Shown piece after piece: positions 46,753 through 55,450 of a DNA stretch of 64,000 nt. The first letter of the stretch is position 1; each line of letters begins with the position of its first letter. The notes below the pieces were generated by a model, which ran no database searches, had not been told where the DNA came from, and saw only the letters and a list, made by a program, of their open reading frames with translations. This stretch comes from Cyclobacterium sp. SYSU L10401 (GTDB lineage: Bacteria > Bacteroidota > Bacteroidia > Cytophagales > Cyclobacteriaceae). Where the stretch lies: assembly GCF_010993705.1 (NCBI RefSeq), contig NZ_WOFO01000001.1, positions 1,020,132-1,084,131 on the forward strand. Reading direction: 5' to 3'. The position numbers and the translations under genes are program-made.

Positions 46753-48246
46753 ATGAAAAAGCCGATAAAAGATGTAAAGTCCGGGTCTGATACCTACCAG
46801 CTTGAAAGGCGCATGGAATCAAAACCCAGAATAGGGGTGTTTGGCGTTGGGTATTTCAAATATTGGTCTCAGTTTGACGGATTATTGGAAGATCTTTTGA
46901 AAAAGCAAGGGATATTCCTGGAGAAATTAAAAAAGCACCAGGTAGAAATCGTTGATTTTGGACTGGTAGATGATGCCCAATCTGCCTATGCCTTGGTGCC
47001 AAAACTCAAGGCTGCCCATTTGGATTTGATTTTTTGCGACATGCTCACCTATGCTACTTCCAGCACTTTTGGGGCGGTCATTAAAAACATAGATATCCCC
47101 ATCGTCCTGGTAGCCCTGCAGCCGGACAAAGCCATGGATTATACCCGGGCATCCACCTACATGCAATTGTATAATGATGATATTTGTTCCCTTCCGGAAT
47201 TTGCCGGGGTGGCGGTACGATTGGGAAAACAGGTGCCGGAGGTCATTATAGGAACCCTTTACGATGATCCGGGGGCAGAAGTGTTGATTGGAGAATATTG
47301 CCGCATTGCCAAGGTTTTGCACGGGCTAAAAACAGCCAGGATCGGACATATCGGGCATCCCATAGAAGCCATGCTGGACATGCATACGGATGCGACCATG
47401 CTTACTGCTCATTTTGGTGTACATGTGGTGCAGTGTGAGGCCAATCAAATCGTTCACCAGTACCTACACCAGGTGAGCGAGGCAGAGGTAGCCAGGGAAG
47501 AAAAGCGTATCCTTTCCTTCTTTGACACACCGGACCCGGTGTCCGATCCCATTTCGGAAAAATTAAAACCAGCTGATTTAAGCGTAGCCGCAAAGGCCTC
47601 CCTGGCCCTGAAAAAATTCGTAAATTCGGAAGAGCTGGATGGTTTGGCCTACTATTACAACGGGGAAGACAACAGTCCTACCCAACTGGTCATGTCTAAC
47701 CTGATCGTGGGCAATTCCCTGCTGACCAGTTCCGGTTTTCCCATGTGTGGGGAATCAGACTTAAAGACCTGTCTGGCCATGTTTATCATGGACCGCCTGG
47801 GGATAGGTGGAAGCTTTGCAGAATTTCACCCGGTAGATTTCAAGGAGAACTTTATTCTGGTCGGCCATGATGGCCCGCACAATATCTCCATCGCTCAGGG
47901 GAAGCCAGTCTTACGGAGTTTAAAGAAATACCACGGCAAGCCCGGTTTTGGAGCAGGGGTCGAATTTAAGATCAAGGAAGGCCCCATTACCATGCTGAGC
48001 ATCAGTTCCACCTTCGAAGGAAAATTCAAATTTGTAATCGCCGAAGGAGAATCGGTGGAAGGGCCCATTCCTCCCACAGGCAACACCAATACACGGGGCT
48101 TTTTCAAGCCGGATGTGCGAACCTTTCTCACGAAATGGATCAAGGAAGGCCCTACCCACCACTTTGCTCTGGGTATTGGGCATCATGCCGGCAGCATCCG
48201 GAAAGTCGCCCATTACCTGCAGATCGAATCGGTTATCGTGTCTTGA
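46753..48246 (+). CDS. L-fucose/L-arabinose isomerase-family protein
   Basis: The 497-residue cytosolic protein has the fucose/arabinose isomerase fold: an N-terminal Rossmann-like domain (RIGVFGVGYFKYW, VDFGLVDDAQSAY), DIPIVLVALQP in the centre, TARIGHIGHPIEAML, MCGESDLKTCLAMF with a candidate metal Glu, and a C-terminal domain with HHFALGIGHH. The ATG at 46753 is preferred to the TTG ten codons earlier. Family members interconvert aldoses and ketoses, but several relatives act otherwise. It lies between the transporter and the GH106 gene. Confidence 0.85.
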   Translation: MKKPIKDVKSGSDTYQLERRMESKPRIGVFGVGYFKYWSQFDGLLEDLLKKQGIFLEKLKKHQVEIVDFGLVDDAQSAYALVPKLKAAHLDLIFCDMLTYATSSTFGAVIKNIDIPIVLVALQPDKAMDYTRASTYMQLYNDDICSLPEFAGVAVRLGKQVPEVIIGTLYDDPGAEVLIGEYCRIAKVLHGLKTARIGHIGHPIEAMLDMHTDATMLTAHFGVHVVQCEANQIVHQYLHQVSEAEVAREEKRILSFFDTPDPVSDPISEKLKPADLSVAAKASLALKKFVNSEELDGLAYYYNGEDNSPTQLVMSNLIVGNSLLTSSGFPMCGESDLKTCLAMFIMDRLGIGGSFAEFHPVDFKENFILVGHDGPHNISIAQGKPVLRSLKKYHGKPGFGAGVEFKIKEGPITMLSISSTFEGKFKFVIAEGESVEGPIPPTGNTNTRGFFKPDVRTFLTKWIKEGPTHHFALGIGHHAGSIRKVAHYLQIESVIVS

Positions 48247-48271
48247 AACTTGTATTCAACCCAATTATGCC

Positions 48272-51241
48272 ATGAAAATTTATCATTGTCCATTTCTCAT
48301 CCTTGTCGGTTTTTGTTGTTTTTCTCTCCAGTCAACATATGGGCAGGAAGAAAACGCCTATCGCCAATTCAATGAAGGGTTTCAGTCGCCTCCTTCCTAT
48401 GCTTACCCTAACGTTTACCACTGGTGGTTGGGTGGTCATGTGGACCGCCTTCGGTTAAAAGAAGAAATTCATGCATTTAAGGAAGCGGGGGTATCGGGAT
48501 TTACCATCTTCGAGATCGGCTCCAGGGATACCGTTCTGGTAGGAACAGGCCCGGAATTTTTGGGGGATGAGTCCCTGAAAACCATTCAATTGGCCGTGGA
48601 GGAAGCCGGCAAGTTGGGATTGGAAGTAGGATTGAATACGGCCAGTAGCTGGAATGCAGGAGGAAACTGGTTGACCCCGGAGCATGCCGCCAAATCCATT
48701 TATCAATCGAAAGCAACCCTTACCGGAGGGAAAAATCAAAAAGTCACCATTCCTTTTCCCGAAATACCGGAAACCGATCCGAGAGGCAGGAAACGTATGA
48801 TTGAATTCGATAAGGATGAGCGACCGGTTTATTCCGAAGAGATAGTTGTGTTGGCCCTACCTGAGCTGCCCGGGAAGAGCCGGGCCGATACCAGCCAAAT
48901 CCGAGACATTTCCGAATTTTTCGATCCGGAAACGGAGATGCTGGATTGGGAGGCACCCGAGGGGGAATGGAAAATTATAAGGTACGTATGTTCCAATTCG
49001 GGCGAAAACCTGATCTTGCCGAGTAAATATTCTGCAGGTCCCATCGTGGACCATTACGATGCGGAGGCCACGGCCTTTCATTTCAATTACATCATCGACC
49101 GGTTGCAATCGGTGTTGGGGGACCTGAGGCAAACCGCCCTGAAAAGCCTCTACATGGCCAGTTATGAGGCCAGGGGCTTTACCTGGACCCCCACGCTACC
49201 GGAGAAATTCAAGTCGATCAACGGATATGAAGTGAAAAAACTCCTGCCTATCCTGTTTGAAGAAGCGGAATTTTCAGCCGAAACAACAGCCAATTTCCGG
49301 GCTGATTTTCAGCGGACCTTGTCCGAACTGATGATTCATAATTTTTACATGAAATCCAAAGAAGTCTGCCATGCCCACGGTCTTAAAAACAACAGTGAGG
49401 CCGGAGGACCAGGCCTGCCTTTGCACAATGTTCCCGTGGAACCGTTAAAAGCATTGGGCAAAGGGCTGGACATTCCCAGAGGTGAATTCTGGATCAATCA
49501 CGGCCGGTACAATGAAGACGGAATGGATATTTTGCGAGTAGTGAAAGAAGTTTCTTCGGCGGCTCATATCTATGGCCTGGGAATTGTTGAAATGGAAGCT
49601 TTCACCTCTTTTCAACACTGGCAAGAGGGACCTTTTGAAATGAAGCCGATCGGGGACCGGGCTTTTGCAGAAGGCATGAATAAAGTGGTCGTTCACGGGT
49701 CCACCCACAATCCGCAGGGAACAGGTGTACCGGGTATCGTGTATCATGCCGGTACCCATTACAATGACAAGCGGGTATGGTGGCCTAAAATCAGGCCTTT
49801 TAACGAATACCTGGCCAGGGTCTCCTATATCCTCCAGGAAGCGGATTTTCAGGCCGACTTTCTGTATTATTACGGGGATACCATACCCAATTATGGGGGA
49901 CACAAGCGGGGCAGATTTTCCCCGGGCGCAGGTTACGATTATGACCTGGTCAATACGGAAATTCTCCTGGGACTTGAAGTACAGGATGGCGAGATCGTAA
50001 ATCCCAGAAATGGAGCAAAGTTTAGGGCGTTGGCGTTGGCGGAGGAGTATGAAATCCATCCTGAAGTCCTGCTCAAACTGAAAGAGATGGCAGAAAAAGG
50101 TGCGGTGATCATGGGCCCGAAACCCAATGGGATCGCCCAACGGAAAGTGAAACCCGGTATGCCGGATATGGAGGGTTGGCTGGATGATTTATGGCAACAA
50201 TTCAATGCACAAGATTTCAATACAGGAGAGGCTGCTATTTATCGTGATGCAAGCCCTGCTGAAATATTGGATGCACTGGAACTTGCACCAGACCTTGATT
50301 ATGAAGACAAGGCGGTCTATACGCTCGATTATACCCATTACCAAAAAGAGGGAATGGATTTCTATTTTGTAGTCAATACCACCGGAGAATGGGTTTCCCG
50401 AAACCTAACTTTTCGCCAACAGGGAAAAGTACCCGAAGTATGGGATCCCGTTACAGGAAAGATATCCCTTGCATCCATTTATGAGCAAAAAGAAAAACAG
50501 CTTACCCTGCCACTTACATTGGCTCCTTACGAAAGCAAATTTGTAACGTTTAGACCAGGCAGAGAAACGGAACATTATGCCCAGATCATCGGAGCTGGTT
50601 TACATCCTCCGAAAATTAATTTTCTGGAAGATGGTTTTGAAATTTGGGAAGAGGGAATCTTTGTCTTGCAAGAAGGAGTCGGTGACCGGGAAATCCATGG
50701 TCATATCCATGAAAAGGAAATTGCCGGCGCCTGGGAAGTTTCCTTTCCAGAAGGCTGGGGTGCTCCTGAAAAGGCCATTTTTCCAGAACTGAAATCCTGG
50801 ACGACATCGGATGTGGAGGGTATTAAGTATTTTTCAGGAACAGCGCGTTATGAAAAGCAATTTGTACATGCCTTGCATCCTACCGACCATGCCGATGCCA
50901 AAACCTATCTTGATCTGGGGGACCTTTCGCATGTGGCGGAGGTCTGGTTGAACGATAAACCTCTGGGCATTACCTGGTCCAAGCCTTATCGCTTTGACGT
51001 AACCGATCTGCTTCGGCCCGGTGTCAATAGCTTGCGGATAGAAGTGGCCAATACCTGGTCCAACCGGATTACGGGAGATGCACTAACCGGAGAAACGTAC
51101 ACCCAAACCCATATCGAGGAAACCAATATCAAGGGGGTTGGGCATATCCGGGTACCCTGGGAGGAGGCACCCTTGATCCCGTCCGGATTGTTTGGGCCCG
51201 TGGCACTCCGTACAGTTGTGCCGGTCAAATTACCTCAGTAG
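48272..51241 (+). CDS. Secreted GH106-like alpha-L-rhamnosidase
   Basis: GH106 enzymes release L-rhamnose from plant or algal glycans. The 989-residue protein starts at 48272 with a signal peptide (about 1-25, ending STYGQ); the open frame upstream lies within the preceding gene. Family motifs are PPSYAYPNVYHWWLGGHVD and VSGFTIFEIG near the N-terminus, LGLEVGLNTASSWNAGG, YMASYEARGFTW, and NSEAGGPGLP. The C-terminal region (about 870-970) is a galactose-binding-like domain with YLDLGDLSHVAEVWLND and SLRIEVANTWSNR. It lies 25 bases after the isomerase-like gene. Confidence 0.9.
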   Translation: MKIYHCPFLILVGFCCFSLQSTYGQEENAYRQFNEGFQSPPSYAYPNVYHWWLGGHVDRLRLKEEIHAFKEAGVSGFTIFEIGSRDTVLVGTGPEFLGDESLKTIQLAVEEAGKLGLEVGLNTASSWNAGGNWLTPEHAAKSIYQSKATLTGGKNQKVTIPFPEIPETDPRGRKRMIEFDKDERPVYSEEIVVLALPELPGKSRADTSQIRDISEFFDPETEMLDWEAPEGEWKIIRYVCSNSGENLILPSKYSAGPIVDHYDAEATAFHFNYIIDRLQSVLGDLRQTALKSLYMASYEARGFTWTPTLPEKFKSINGYEVKKLLPILFEEAEFSAETTANFRADFQRTLSELMIHNFYMKSKEVCHAHGLKNNSEAGGPGLPLHNVPVEPLKALGKGLDIPRGEFWINHGRYNEDGMDILRVVKEVSSAAHIYGLGIVEMEAFTSFQHWQEGPFEMKPIGDRAFAEGMNKVVVHGSTHNPQGTGVPGIVYHAGTHYNDKRVWWPKIRPFNEYLARVSYILQEADFQADFLYYYGDTIPNYGGHKRGRFSPGAGYDYDLVNTEILLGLEVQDGEIVNPRNGAKFRALALAEEYEIHPEVLLKLKEMAEKGAVIMGPKPNGIAQRKVKPGMPDMEGWLDDLWQQFNAQDFNTGEAAIYRDASPAEILDALELAPDLDYEDKAVYTLDYTHYQKEGMDFYFVVNTTGEWVSRNLTFRQQGKVPEVWDPVTGKISLASIYEQKEKQLTLPLTLAPYESKFVTFRPGRETEHYAQIIGAGLHPPKINFLEDGFEIWEEGIFVLQEGVGDREIHGHIHEKEIAGAWEVSFPEGWGAPEKAIFPELKSWTTSDVEGIKYFSGTARYEKQFVHALHPTDHADAKTYLDLGDLSHVAEVWLNDKPLGITWSKPYRFDVTDLLRPGVNSLRIEVANTWSNRITGDALTGETYTQTHIEETNIKGVGHIRVPWEEAPLIPSGLFGPVALRTVVPVKLPQ

Positions 51242-51448
51242 TTCCAGGCAGCGAGGATTTTTCACGATCAATTGGTACTCCAAAGGGATTAACCGGTCCC
51301 AGTCTGGGGGGGCGGTACCCCTGAAGAAACAGTATCTGTTCAATTTGGAGACAAAACGGCAGCTATATTCATGGCTGCATAAAGGTGTCCATGACGCATA
51401 TCATATTTTTCATTGGTATCAGTCATAGCGCATCAAAGCCTGGCTCGT

Positions 51449-51456
51449 TAAATTTG
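51449..51456 (+). promoter_or_regulatory. -7 promoter box of the 404-residue protein gene
   Basis: TAAATTTG matches TAnnTTTG and lies 16 bases before the first ATG, the short spacing seen elsewhere in the window. It suggests that this gene is transcribed separately from the rhamnosidase operon. Confidence 0.45.
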
Positions 51457-51472
51457 CAATGTCAAAACGATA

Positions 51473-52687
51473 ATGATGAGTAATACCTGGTATTTATCCA
51501 ATTTATTTTCAGGGGGATGTGGTTTTTTACCGAAAGCCCTAAGAGGATTAATTTTATCAGCTGTCTTTATGGTTTCTTCAAACAACAACTTGTTCTCACA
51601 GGAATGGGTTTTCAATCCATTTAAGATTCAGATTGATCCAATGGAAAAGCTCTTATTGGTCAATTTTGAAAAAGATCCCGATTCACTTTATGTTGGCTTT
51701 GAACCGCAGGTATTCGATGATGGTAAAAACGGCAGGGGGCATTTGATCATCGGTTGGCGGGTGGATGGAAAGGTAGATGTCTACCACCAAGCTTCCTTAA
51801 CACTGGATCAGGCCAAATATGACATTGTGGGCAAAGGGCTGGCCAATATGGTTGAAGTGGAAATGCCCCTTGCTTCTTTTGAAATAAATGATTTCGGGGT
51901 GCAAGCGGATTACCAATTCATTGACCTTTTGGGCAGAACCATAAAAATCCAAATCTTTGAGCAGAACCCTAAGAGCCGAAAACCTTTTGGGCTACTGGCT
52001 CCGATGGGGGATGCTGCTGAAAAACCTTCCGCCATGCCTTTGGTGTTGTTGCACGATTTTTATTTTGTCAGAAGGAAAAGCACTGATTTTCTTGTATCCA
52101 TTGATGGGAAAGTTCATTCGCCGGATGTTCTTCCGTTACCTATGGACTGGATGAATATGTATTTTGCCAGGTACAGCCCCAAGCCTTTGATCGCAACCTT
52201 AAATCCAGCCTATGATGGTCCTCTATTGCAGGAACTGGTGGATGAGGGAGTAGAACAAGTTACGCAGGAAAATGCAACTTTGGAATTGGAGTGGGAGGGC
52301 GGTTTTCCCAAATTAAAATCCCTTACCAGACACAACCTGGTGCATGATATCAAGTTTTCGTTTGATCCTTCCTTTCCCCATTTGGAGGCGGTGAAGGCAG
52401 GAACATCTCAGGAAGGGCATTTTTTGGTTGAAGGCCACCCGTCTACGGGTTCGATAGCCGGAGATTATATGATCTGTGCCAATAAAGAAAGTATCCTCAT
52501 GGTATTGGTCCCTTCCAAAGGATGGAAACCCAGGCCAACAAAAATATCACTAAGGTTGCTGTACGCCGTGGGTAAGGTATTCAAGCAGTGGCCCGGTACT
52601 TACAGGTGGGAAGCCAGGCTGGAAAAATCCAAAGAGGGTGAATGGCACATGAAATCACATTGGAAAAGGACAGGTAAGGTTTTATAA
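51473..52687 (+). CDS. Secreted protein, unknown function
   Basis: The 404-residue protein has an N-terminal hydrophobic stretch (about 25-43, ending NLFSQEW) that looks like a signal peptide after a longer n-region; ATG at 51476 is an alternative. The rest is a beta-rich globular protein with FDDGKNGRGHLIIGWRVDG, EKPSAMPLVLLHDFYFVR and LPMDWMNMYFARYSP. I do not recognise a family. It follows the rhamnosidase gene by 231 bases with its own -7 box. A role in glycan binding is only a guess from context. Confidence 0.7.
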   Translation: MMSNTWYLSNLFSGGCGFLPKALRGLILSAVFMVSSNNNLFSQEWVFNPFKIQIDPMEKLLLVNFEKDPDSLYVGFEPQVFDDGKNGRGHLIIGWRVDGKVDVYHQASLTLDQAKYDIVGKGLANMVEVEMPLASFEINDFGVQADYQFIDLLGRTIKIQIFEQNPKSRKPFGLLAPMGDAAEKPSAMPLVLLHDFYFVRRKSTDFLVSIDGKVHSPDVLPLPMDWMNMYFARYSPKPLIATLNPAYDGPLLQELVDEGVEQVTQENATLELEWEGGFPKLKSLTRHNLVHDIKFSFDPSFPHLEAVKAGTSQEGHFLVEGHPSTGSIAGDYMICANKESILMVLVPSKGWKPRPTKISLRLLYAVGKVFKQWPGTYRWEARLEKSKEGEWHMKSHWKRTGKVL

Positions 52688-52710
52688 GATTGGAATGGGT
52701 TTCAGTATAA

Positions 52711-52991
52711 ATTACGGGAAGTAAGGAAACAAGTATTTTTTATTATCTTGATCACATAGGGAGGCATTCGTTTGTTGGGTTTCTAAAAAGGTCTTTGGAG
52801 AGGTTAAACCCGGATCAAGTATTGGCTTTCGTTATGAAGGCTGAAATTGCAAGAAAATCAGGCAGTTTGGAAACTAACACCGCCATGGTGAAGTTGAAAA
52901 CTACAACGAAGTGACTGATTTTGAAGTAATTTCAGTCTGTAATTATCATGAAAAGCGGAAACTCTATGTTATCAAACCCACTGGCGTTTAA
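52711..52991 (+). pseudogene. Decayed small ORF in two frames
   Basis: One frame reads YYLDHIGRHSFVGFLKRSLE, then RLNPDQVLAFVMKAEIARKSG. The -1 frame continues ENYNEVTDFEVISVCNYHEK and RKLYVIKPTGV, ending TAA at 52991. Both segments have protein-like composition and abut near 52885-52895, so this looks like one small gene broken by a frameshift. There is no convincing start codon, and I do not recognise the family. It lies 43 bases before the Uma2 gene. Confidence 0.45.
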
Positions 52992-53034
52992 ACCTGAAAT
53001 TGACTATCTTTAAAAACAGAATAAACGGAATAGT

Positions 53035-53592
53035 ATGGCAACTGAAGTAGTAAAACGGTTGATCAATGTAGATGAATACCACCAAATGGGGGAGATGGGC
53101 ATTTTAAAGCCGGACGACCGTTTGGAACTGATACACGGTGAAATATACGAGATGAGCCCCATTGGAAGTAAACATGCAGGCATCGTCAATAAATTGGCTA
53201 GCCTGTTGAATGAGCTGTTCAAAAATAAGGCAGTCGTCGGCGTTCAAAATCCGGTTCAAATCGATGACAGGAATGAGCCCGAACCAGACATTTCCCTATT
53301 AAAATATCGGTCGGACTATTATTCATCCGCGCATCCGGCCCCTTCCGATGTACTGGCAATCATCGAAGTGTCCGATGCTTCTATCAAGTTTGATAGGGAA
53401 GTAAAGCTGCCCCTCTATGCCTCCCACGGCATTCAGGAATACTGGATTATCGATTTGGGTAACAATTGGATTGAAGTCCATACGAATCCGAAAAAAGGAA
53501 CCTATGCCAGCATCCAACGATACCTGCCCGGCGAAGAAATTTCCCTGATGGAGCAAAAACTTTCTGTGAAGGAATTGCTCATATTAAGTTAG
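53035..53592 (+). CDS. Uma2-family PD-(D/E)XK-fold protein
   Basis: The 185-residue protein matches the Uma2 (DUF820) family. It has the N-terminal MGILKPDDRLELIHGEIYEMSP, EPEPDISLL with the core Asp, LAIIEVSDASIKFDREVKLPLY with the Glu-x-(Ser/Lys) and Arg/Lys residues, and GIQEYWIIDL. The family has a restriction-endonuclease-like fold, but its biological role is largely unknown; many genomes carry several copies. It stands between a decayed ORF and the GH43 gene and has no obvious link to sugar use. Confidence 0.88.
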   Translation: MATEVVKRLINVDEYHQMGEMGILKPDDRLELIHGEIYEMSPIGSKHAGIVNKLASLLNELFKNKAVVGVQNPVQIDDRNEPEPDISLLKYRSDYYSSAHPAPSDVLAIIEVSDASIKFDREVKLPLYASHGIQEYWIIDLGNNWIEVHTNPKKGTYASIQRYLPGEEISLMEQKLSVKELLILS

Positions 53593-53671
53593 GTTGGTGT
53601 CTTTTTTTTGGAGAGCCAATCCGGCATTTCGTTTTTACTCCTTTGTAATTCAACTTAACCGACCCAACCCC

Positions 53672-54682
53672 ATGAAACAGTTGATTGTCTTGTTACTTTT
53701 TATGCTGGCCCTACAGCCTCTTGCCTTTGCCCAAAACCGCCTGCCGGAAATCAGGGAAAACATTCCTTTGTATTCCATCCGGCTAAGCGATCCCTGTATT
53801 TTGGCAGACGCTGAAACTTCCATGTATTACATGACTGGAACAGGAGGCTTGCTCTGGAAAAGCAGGGATCTTAAATTCTGGACCGGACCATTTCGGGTTG
53901 TCAAAACCGACCCTGATTCCTGGATGGGACCCCGACCAATGATCTGGGCGGCCGAGCTGCATCAGTATAAAGACAAGTATTATAACTTTGCCACCTTTAC
54001 CAACCGGGAGGTAAAAATCGATACGGTAAAAGGGAATGTGATCGAACGCAGGGCCTCCCATATCTTGGTTAGCGATAAGGCGGAAGGACCGTATCGGCCT
54101 ATGGAAGATCCGACCTACCTGCCTGCTGACAAACCGACGCTGGACGGAACCTTCTGGGTGGATGAAGACGGTAAACCTTATATGGTATACTGTTACGAGT
54201 GGCTGCAAAACTGGAACGGGACCATCGAAAAAATCGAATTGAAACCGGATTTGAGTGGTGCGGTAGGGGAAAGCGAGCTCCTTTTCAAAGCCAGTGAATC
54301 CCCCTGGAGCCGGGAGCGGAATGAAAACGGAGACACCATTCCCAACAAGGTCACAGACGGACCCTGGCTATTTAAAACCCAAACCGGAAGGCTGGGCATG
54401 CTCTGGACCAGCTGGGTGTTCGGTGATTATACCCAGGGGCTGGCCTATTCGGAAAGCGGGACCTTGGATGGTCCCTGGATACATGAAGAAGAACCCATCA
54501 CTCCTCCTAATCACGGCCATGGAATGCTATTCAAGACGTTTGAGGGACAACTGCTGATGGCGGTCCACAGCCACCGGGTAGGGGAGAACGGCCGGTACAT
54601 ACGTATCCCCAAACTTTTTAAGGTGGATGATTCGGGAGATAAATTGGTCCTGGGACAGCCATTTAATGGGGAAGTATACTAA
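53672..54682 (+). CDS. Secreted glycoside hydrolase family 43 protein
   Basis: GH43 enzymes are five-bladed beta-propellers, often arabinofuranosidases or xylosidases. The 336-residue protein starts at 53672 with a signal peptide (about 1-20, ending AFAQ). The catalytic base region is IRLSDPCILADAETSMYYMTG, and the second Asp is in LDGTFWVDEDGKPYMVY. The position of the general acid reads VTDGPWLFKTQTGRLGMLW, with Asp where the canonical motif has Glu-Gly-Pro. The Asp may mark a divergent subfamily or altered catalysis. It follows the Uma2 gene by 79 bases on the same strand. Confidence 0.86.
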   Translation: MKQLIVLLLFMLALQPLAFAQNRLPEIRENIPLYSIRLSDPCILADAETSMYYMTGTGGLLWKSRDLKFWTGPFRVVKTDPDSWMGPRPMIWAAELHQYKDKYYNFATFTNREVKIDTVKGNVIERRASHILVSDKAEGPYRPMEDPTYLPADKPTLDGTFWVDEDGKPYMVYCYEWLQNWNGTIEKIELKPDLSGAVGESELLFKASESPWSRERNENGDTIPNKVTDGPWLFKTQTGRLGMLWTSWVFGDYTQGLAYSESGTLDGPWIHEEEPITPPNHGHGMLFKTFEGQLLMAVHSHRVGENGRYIRIPKLFKVDDSGDKLVLGQPFNGEVY

Positions 54683-54722
54683 ACACCCTAACTAAGCGTT
54701 TTTTAGTTAAATAAGGTGCCCG

Positions 54723-55370
54723 ATGATTAGAAATACTGCCTTTCTCGCTTTATTGATGCTTGTGTTTTCGTGTTCTGAGGATATCCCCGCACCCGGCGAG
54801 CCGGAAGAAATGGAAGAGCCTGCGGAAGTGGAGGAGACTACAGAAGATCCCGCCTATCCGGTTTGCGGATTTGACTTGGATCAGGAGGGAGACCCCTTAC
54901 CGCTAATAGGCAATTGGGAATTTGTCGGTTTTGAACATCTGGAAACAGGCAATTTTTACCCCTATACCTGTACGGCGAGATTGGCCCATCTTACCCATTA
55001 TCAGGGAGGATACGACAATCGGCTGGAAGACTATGATTTTCCATTATACCTGAAATTAACGGATCAGGAATGGGCGGAGGAAGATGAAGCATGTCAGGGA
55101 AGGTTTAAACTGGAAACCAGGACCCATTTGGGAGTACTTCATTCCTGTTTTTCTTATGATGAGCAGGGAGCGATTAAATTTGAAGTGGGGCTTCCCTATT
55201 GGGATTTTCCGGAAGGCGGCACCATTATTTTTCCGGAGGAAAGCCACCATATCGCCTACTCGGAGGGTCTTGAGAAGGCTTTTTCCTACGAAATTGAGGC
55301 CAACCGGCTGTATGTGTATTATGGCAACAAGGACTACCGGATGGTGTTTTTGGAGCTGAAAGAGAAATAA
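54723..55370 (+). CDS. Lipoprotein, unknown function
   Basis: The 215-residue protein has a lipoprotein signal (LLMLVFSC, Cys at 17) and a very acidic linker (EEMEEPAEVEETTED, about 28-43). The folded domain begins PLIGNWEFVGFEHLETGNFYP and ends YRMVFLELKEK. The domain outline resembles lipocalin-like or META-type small envelope domains, but the match is not certain. It follows GH43 by 40 bases and converges with the DUF4221 gene. Confidence 0.65.
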   Translation: MIRNTAFLALLMLVFSCSEDIPAPGEPEEMEEPAEVEETTEDPAYPVCGFDLDQEGDPLPLIGNWEFVGFEHLETGNFYPYTCTARLAHLTHYQGGYDNRLEDYDFPLYLKLTDQEWAEEDEACQGRFKLETRTHLGVLHSCFSYDEQGAIKFEVGLPYWDFPEGGTIIFPEESHHIAYSEGLEKAFSYEIEANRLYVYYGNKDYRMVFLELKEK

Positions 55371-55450
55371 TGGAGTTATTTTTCAACCTTGCACTGGCCC
55401 TTCTTTGAATAGTGGTTTGTATCCTTCTTTGCTTATTTATGAGGGAATGG

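Noticed and set aside
49445-50140. 231-codon open frame antisense to the GH106 gene
   Set aside because: It lies fully inside a strongly supported gene, has no recognisable domain and reads as a shadow frame.
51192-51428. 78-codon frame after the GH106 gene
   Set aside because: Begins inside GH106 in another frame and shows no family resemblance.
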